Shown: positions 58,154 to 64,000 of the stretch, one piece after another
Layout of the letters: the number at the start of each line of letters is the position of its first letter
Position numbering within the stretch: the stretch's first letter is position 1
Source: Periconia sp. R9002
Taxonomy: Eukaryota; Ascomycota; Dothideomycetes; Pleosporales; Periconiaceae
Direction of reading: 5' to 3'
DNA: 64,000 nt
NCBI GenBank assembly: GCA_023627715.1
Contig: JAMAHW010000100.1
Coordinates: 62,001 to 126,000, forward strand
Position numbers and translations under genes: made by a program
Notes under the pieces: model-generated
Databases searched by the model: none
What the model was told of the DNA's origin: nothing
The model's input: the letters and a program-made list of their open reading frames with translations, nothing else

Positions 58154-59368
58154 GACGGGTAAAGGGTGGATTACGCCCAAGTTCTGCGGTGGGGATCTGG
58201 CAGTGTCGCTGCTCTCGTAGAATGAGCGAAGGCCTCTTGATATTTACACCGTCGTTATCCACTCTCAGCGCCAAGGTAAGCAATGTTCCTTCTACAAACT
58301 AGTCTCCTTGAAGATACCGCTCAATCCTTGGACTCGTACATATTCCCTTCAAAAGATTGCCCATAAGCTTGGGATCCGATTGGGACCTAACTAGTCAGTG
58401 AGGTTTGGGTATAGTGCTAGAAGCACTGGTATAATTCCGGCCCCCATCTCCTTTCTAGCGCCCCAATTGCAGCTATAGATCTGGCTAGCCTTCACGTAGC
58501 CTTGACATTTAACTACCGTTCTGCGTATAGCAGGGCTGACTATAAATAAGCTGACTACCTACGAATTTTCCGATGGCGTTTCCTTGGAAGACGGCAAGAG
58601 AAGTCGATTAAACGTTTCTAGGGCTTGCATATCGTGTTGTCGCAAGATATTCAATACTACTCGCAGACCCAACACACGTAAAAGTTTTACAATAACGTCC
58701 TCAACCCCACCCTCCTTATATTTATCATCGCTATACTATCCATCGCAAATTCATAGGTATCCCCGCCCTAAAACTCAAAACACCCCGTTTCCCACCCAAC
58801 TAGCTTACCCTCGTAAGTACCATGTCGCCAAGCCCCACTCGCCACAGCATCAAAAAAGCTTCAACGGGCAAATTACTGAAATGCACGGGATTAACCGTGC
58901 CCTTACTGTGTAAGATTTCATATCGAAGTTTTTCGCAGTCTCAGCTCAAATATACTCAATGGTCAATGGCAGCTACTTTCTTCAACCCCCCTCGTTCTCC
59001 ATTTACCCCAGTCATCAATCAATGTTGTTTGTGTCTGAGGTTTCAGATACAGATGCTCCTTGTGCCGTTCATAGTAAGAAAGCATACCAAAGGGATTTGT
59101 GTTTAATAACTGCCAAGTCAGGTCCCCTCGTACTGTCCTACAAACACACCAAGTTTACTCCCTTCCACCCCCCCCAACGATGCACTCCATCCGGATCGAT
59201 ACTCATCAGAGAACAACACATAACCAACTACTACATCTTTATTGAAAAAAAAAGAGACTCGATGTGCCTAATACCAGAAAATAACAATGTACAGCAACAT
59301 CTGCTGACAGCCAATAAGAGCGTCTTACTACTCTACAAGAATAAGGTATCTATCTATCTAAATATCTA
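58154..59368. other. Intergenic region
   Basis: 1.2 kb between the wall-protein start and the 3' end of the PPPDE-thioredoxin-PUL gene. Short plus-strand frames (58584-58913, 58959-59507) have no recognisable domain; the last overlaps the neighbouring gene. Confidence 0.45.
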
Positions 59369-61260
59369 TCACACATCCAACAAAGTCTTCACCTCCGAAA
59401 TCAACGCACGATCCTCCGCCGTCTTGCCCTTGAGTTTCCCCACCGTACCAGCGGCATCCATGACTTTCCAAAGGTCCTTGACCTCTCCGTTCATGTCGGC
59501 GCAGTAAATCAGCCACCCGATGCTGATCAGTGCCATTTTCTTCACGTCGCTCCATTCGGTGTTGTCGGACAGCGTTTCCAATAACGAAGCGAGCAGTTCG
59601 ACTTGTTCGGATTCGTCGAGCTCGGTGCCGGATGGGGAAGAGGTGGTGTGGTTGGCTGTGTGTTTGTTCATGCGGATTTTGTGGTTGGAGGAGGCGAGGT
59701 TCATGGCGAGGCTGAGCGCGGAGGCTTTGAGTGCGGGGTGTTTCTCGTCGAGGAGGGCGGTGGTGAGGATGGATATTAGGGTGGATGATAGCGGTGGTGA
59801 AAGGACGTGTGGGATGAAGAGTGGGGAGTTGAAGAGATTGCATGCTAGATGCAGTGTTGTTAACCTCAGGGGATAAGGTGCCTTTTCTCCGAGGGCGTTG
59901 ACGTGCTCGAGGAGATGGGCGACGGTAGCTGGTGTTCCGGTGGCTCCCTTGTGCTCTTCGGCAAAGAATCCAGCTACACGGACGTCTGTAAGTGTGACGC
60001 GGAGCAAGTCATAGGATACGAAGAGGAGATCAGGTGGAAGCGTGGATGTGCTTTTTCGTAGGTACTCAGCAAACTGAGGGAGTTGGGTGAGTGGTGCTTC
60101 GAGAGCGCCAAAGCGTTCGCGGTTGTCGATGAAAGAAACGATCGAATGTACGGCGGGATCTACGCCTACGTCCTTGAGCTTTGCAACCAATTTCTCCAGA
60201 GGCGGCACCTTTGTGTATGTAATGGGTCGTTGACTTTGTCGCAAAAACGTGGGCACGCTCTTGGAAAGATGGGGGTTGGCAGGGAACGCCTCGTTCACAA
60301 GCATCTCGACATTAGTACGCAGCTGTCGTGGATCCGCGCCACTCCACTCGTCACGCTGATGGCCTCGTAGATATGTGACAAATGTAGGTGTCGCACGGAT
60401 ATGCGGATACCGGGTGCTTATGGAGCGATCCGCGTAACTGAAATCGATTTTGAGAAATACGCATTTGTCTCCCACCTCGGCTGCGAGATCGTCATAGGGT
60501 TGATACATGATTTTACAGGGGCCACAAGTAGAGCTGGTGAAGAAGATGATGGCACTTCGATCTTTTGCAATATTCAAAAGACGATCCACAGCCTGGATAG
60601 TTGTCACGCTATTGACTTTACCAGTGGCTTCAGCTAGCGCGGTCTCGGTTGCTGACATAGGGATAGGTTTCGATACTGGTGCTCCATTACTTGCAGAACC
60701 ATTTGTTGAAGGAGTCCCGGCTGGCTTCGGTGCAGGTATAGCTCCTTGTTGCGGTGTGGGTGCTTGAACGATTGGTCTCATCATGGCGTCCAAGCGAGGT
60801 TTCAACATTTGTCCAAAGGGCGTATTCAACACCGTCTGTGGTAGACTTGTGATGTGTTCTGGAATACCCTTGCCTACCAAAAACATGGCAAAGTCGTTCG
60901 AGAAGTTATTGCAGTTATGCAGGAATAAGTCATAGGCCTCTGCCGTATAAATGGACTTCAAACTCTCGAGATACTCCAGAATGACTTCCATGGGAAGCTG
61001 GGTGGTTCCCAAGGGGATGATTTCCATGGGTGCCCCATGATGGGTAGCACCAGCACGGCATGTTTGCACGCCTTGGCCATAGTAATATTCGACAGAGTCT
61101 ATCACAATCGAAGTGTGGTAGACGGCGTCAATCTGCACGCCTACCATGGCGAGTGAAAGAGAGCGAGCCAGACCCTGCACGTGTTAGTGTACACATGTGG
61201 ACATGGCTGGGGGTGCGGCGTACCTGTGAGAGGTCGTACACATACAGCTGCACATCCATT
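59369..61260 (-). CDS. PPPDE peptidase - thioredoxin - PUL domain protein
   Basis: Two exons, 5' to 3': 61225-61260 and 59369-61174 (613 aa). Residues 1 to about 140 are a PPPDE/DeSI-type deSUMOylating or deubiquitinating peptidase domain, with the catalytic pair His32 (VYHTSIVI) and Cys100 (HNCNNFSND). After a Pro/Ala-rich linker comes a thioredoxin domain (about 195-300) with the intact CGPC motif (229-232), then a PUL domain (about 330-610), an ARM-like fold that binds Cdc48/p97 in Doa1/PLAA. This three-part arrangement is known in fungi and is probably a redox-linked protease working with Cdc48. Core gene, unrelated to the clusters. Confidence 0.9.
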
Positions 61261-61698
61261 GGAAATGAAATGATGGGTTGGACGGAAATTGTGTTATTGA
61301 TGCTTATTTGTTTTCGTGGCAGCAGCAATGATTATTATTGCGATTGAAGATCGTGAGACGAAAGCAAGCAAACGGATTCGAACTCGAATATTCTAGAAGA
61401 TGGGATCTAGGCAGGCAATGGTTGACGTGTGAGATGCGGCAACTGTTCCAGATTCCGGTGTGGCGGTGGCGGGGCATCACAGACAGGGTAAAGCGCGCTA
61501 GCACGTGCGGTTTCGTCCGACCGTAATCAGACGTTAACATGGCCGCAGGGTAGAATTGCACTTTTGCATTGCTCGCATGGTAGGAAACGTGCGGGGGTTT
61601 TAGATGAATGTATAAAGTACGTTAAAGAGTTGGGTGCAGCTTGCTACATGCATTCAGTCATCCCCAAATGCTATACTGTGGGCTGCGATTCCTTCAAG
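61261..61698. other. Intergenic spacer
   Basis: 438 bp between the PPPDE gene start and the 3' end of the deaminase gene. Nothing specific seen. Confidence 0.4.
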
Positions 61699-63093
61699 TC
61701 ATGTGCTGAATTGTGAAAACAGCTCATAGAGGCGTGCCTTTTCACCCTCTCCTCCAAATATACTAGGAATTGGACTTTCTGCCAGCGCCTTGAGCTGACC
61801 TCGATCGAGACCAAAATGGGTAGACGCAAGGTAATATTCTTGGGAAAGAGGACTGCCGAAAACACCCACGTCATCCGTCTGACACACGTTAGCCAGAGGG
61901 TTATACCATGAACCAAAAGATCAACGAACGCTAAGGGCGAGTGGAACACTGCTGTGCCTCCAAGTGCCGAAGTGATGATCGGGGAAAGATCCCGCGATCA
62001 TTTTGGCTTGGACGTTACAGCTAAGGCATAGTTCGACGCCAATTTTGTCTTTCTCGATCTGCTCTCGAAACCTGTCTTTGACTTGAATGACATGTCCCAA
62101 GCGATCAGGTTGGAAGGAGAGAAGGGCTTCGAGCTCCCCGTCCGTTGCAGAAGCTTCCACCTCTGCAAAATGTAGCGTGATCTTCAACCCTGCTGCTTTT
62201 GCACGAGCAAACGCACCGGAGAAGATGCGAACGTCTCCCTTTGAGCAATCACCACACAGATCTAAGCCTACTACGCCGGCGGATTGATACTTGAGGGCGA
62301 GGTCGACGACTTGGTCGGCTTCTACGGCTGAATTACGCCGGTCTATAGACAGGATCAGGTATACTTTCATGGCATTTTCCGGGTTGCTGTTGTGGTTCCG
62401 AAGGATGGTGAGAATGGTCTGGACATAATCATGTTTTGTCATTCCGTCTTCCGGGACTGCCCTCGGCGTAGTGCGGAGCTCCAGGTAGACGACCCCGTCA
62501 TCTTGAAAGTCGTGCAACACGGCCTCTGTGGAATATCTAGATGGGCGTCATTCGATTTGCGCCAGACGTTGGATCCCTATGGACATGACAAGCAGACATA
62601 CTCTATGCTGTAGCGGTCGTTGCAAAGCTTATAGGTATACGAAGAGAAGAGTGAGAAGAAGCTGTACAGGACATTAGTGCAAGAGCTTGGTGGTCAGTAT
62701 AGCAATAAATGTTGGATGCGACCGAGGCTTGGCCGATTCGTACGTGTTTATGTCATATTCCGGCAGCATGGCCACAAGAGGGTCTAGCAGAGCATAGTCT
62801 GGGTCTCGTGCTTTCTTCGTCTCCCAGATTTGGTGCAGACATTGTCGACTGATGCTACCGGTGAGGTGTGCATGAAGCTGGCGTGTGGGAGGTTTGTATT
62901 AGCAAGCAATGCTTCATTCCTCCGCGTGCGGACTTTTTAGTATTGGAAGTCCATGCGCCCTCGGCAACGCGCGAGTAGTACTTAGACAGCGGATATCGGA
63001 TGACGGCGAAGATTGAAGAAACAGTACCTCGATCTTAGGGAGTCGGCGGGTGTAGGGTAGGTCTACGGGGAATGGCGGATGATGCGCAGGCAT
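61699..63093 (-). CDS. Adenosine deaminase-like protein (ADAL type)
   Basis: Five exons, 5' to 3': 63028-63093, 62744-62877, 62602-62661, 61930-62536, 61699-61878 (348 aa). Metal ligands His24 and His26 in LHAHLTGS are followed by VVYLELRTTPR, VVGLDLCGD, HFAEVE (catalytic region), DRLGHV and STDDVGVFGS (Asp pair across the last intron). The length and the LELRTTPR block match the ADAL subfamily, which removes the methylamine from N6-methyl-AMP rather than acting on adenosine itself. All exon phases close. A housekeeping nucleotide-metabolism gene. Confidence 0.9.
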
Positions 63094-64000
63094 GTGGAGA
63101 AGTATTTAAAGGAGGAGAAGGTAGCGGAAGGAGTATCGGTATTTACAGTATGGAAGGCGAGGATGTGAAGGTGCAAAAGCAACGAGATTGGGACCAACAG
63201 GAGTGGTGAATGGGTGGGCAAGCGTTAATTAGCAGCGGCCAATCAGAGCGGGGCATGGCAGGGAAATGGGGTCCGTATCGGGGCTAGCGCGGTGGCCGTC
63301 GAAAGAAGGAGCGCCCCGGGAGATTACCAATTGACGAAGAAGGCGCGCGCAAAGGCAAGAGGAAGGGCCTCATCAATAATCTAGCACGGCAGTAGTAGCA
63401 TGCTAGCCATCACCAGCTTCTTTTTTGTCTCTTCTCCTATTCCTTGTCTATCTTGAGAGAGTGCGCGAAAGATACAGAGAGACTGATCCATCCTCCATTC
63501 TGCCGCGGCTTCTGCATCGGGCTTCCTCTCCGTTGCTGCGTTGCGTTGCGTTGCTCTGCTCTGGTCTGCTCTCCTGCGAGTAACGAAAAAGAGCGCGAGC
63601 CACGTCCTCTCCTTCCAGTCTCCACTCACAGTCTTGTCCGTCCGTCTCTCTAAAGGCTTGACGTTTCTCGGTTAAGCCAAGCTCCCTCTCGCACCCTGAC
63701 CCCAATCCCAGCAAGCCCGCCCGCCGCCGCCGCCGCCCCCGTACCTCTCTCCTGGCTTTGGCTCTGGCTCTGTCTGTCTGCACGTCCCGGACGCTCTCCC
63801 TCCTCCCCCAAAGCCAATCCTCAGCCCACCCACCCCCATCCATCCTCGCCAGCCCATTGTCCAACGTCGCCTCACGCGCGAGCAATTGCTACTGCACAGT
63901 GCACCGCTCCTCTGTCCAGTCTGCCCCTCTCGTCGTCGCTGACCCGTCCCTCCTCAGCTCGGCTTTGCTCTGCTCCCATCGCGCGTCTCGGTCTTCCCAC
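63094..64000. other. GC-rich right end, probable promoter or leader
   Basis: Upstream of the deaminase gene, becoming strongly C/T-rich on the plus strand toward the end, with a GCC trinucleotide run near 63717-63737 and a GCGTT pentamer run near 63535-63555. Open frames here in several phases are products of base bias. This is typical of a long 5' leader or promoter of a plus-strand gene starting beyond 64000. Confidence 0.45.

Noticed and set aside
63381..63885. Overlapping frames at the right end
   Set aside because: Caused by GC-rich, pyrimidine-biased sequence; no domain or splice support.
1..64000. tRNA, rRNA, retrotransposon polyprotein or transposase genes
   Set aside because: None was recognised by eye; a tRNAscan or profile search would be needed to exclude a small tRNA gene.

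Overview
The window is genomic DNA from a filamentous ascomycete (Pezizomycotina). The evidence is short introns (mostly 45-110 nt) with GT/AG borders, fungus-specific families (PigL_N/STAND N-terminal domain, UstYa/DUF3328, fungal bestrophin-like channels, PPPDE-thioredoxin-PUL fusion) and clustered secondary-metabolism genes. A Dothideomycete such as a member of the Pleosporales is my best guess, from general resemblance only. No tRNA, rRNA or CRISPR array was recognised.

Layout. 1-5.3 kb is gene-poor, low-complexity DNA with a MITE-like element and repeats. 5.3-8.4 kb is a very unusual fusion gene: PigL_N domain, WW repeats and a Ras-like domain whose nucleotide-binding motifs are damaged. 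Next come an RBR E3 ubiquitin ligase (9.2-10.7), a nucleoside-phosphorylase/zinc-knuckle protein (11.9-13.2) between dispersed repeats, a secreted GMC oxidoreductase (14.2-16.6) and a GNAT acetyltransferase (17.6-18.4).

19.8-31.0 kb is the most interesting region: a candidate RiPP cluster of the ustiloxin/phomopsin/asperipin ('dikaritin') type. A small secreted precursor (26.99-27.59 kb, minus) carries nine near-identical repeats, eight of them ended by a Kex2-type Lys-Arg, each with the core Y-P-G-V-[K/R]-Y-P-G-D. Around it lie six single-pass membrane proteins with UstYa-type paired HxxHC motifs (one of them with an altered second motif) and an MFS transporter. By analogy with known clusters, the precursor would enter the secretory pathway, be cut at KR, and be cyclised by the UstYa-like oxidases at the tyrosines. 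The core sequence and the six-oxidase set are not ones I recognise. No S41 peptidase, methyltransferase or transcription factor is visible in this cluster.

31.6-37 kb holds a bestrophin-like anion channel, a small Cys-rich protein and a kinase-like protein. 37.9-51.9 kb is a second biosynthetic cluster: a highly reducing polyketide synthase (KS-AT-DH-MT-ER-KR-ACP, no release domain), a BBE-type FAD oxidase and a P450. The synthase has an in-frame TGA between DH and MT, so it is either a broken allele or contains a base error. A second, CYP52-like P450 follows at 52.3 kb.

54.8-63.1 kb looks like ordinary core genome: a sulfotransferase-like protein, a GPI-type Ser/Pro/Asn-rich wall protein, a PPPDE-thioredoxin-PUL protein and an adenosine deaminase-like enzyme. 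The right end (63.1-64 kb) is pyrimidine-rich and may be the promoter or 5' leader of a gene beyond the window.

Three genes (GMC oxidoreductase, last UstYa-like gene, PKS) each carry one small frame or stop conflict. Sequencing error and real decay cannot be told apart from the sequence alone. All exon joins given here were worked out by eye from splice signals and protein-family fit.
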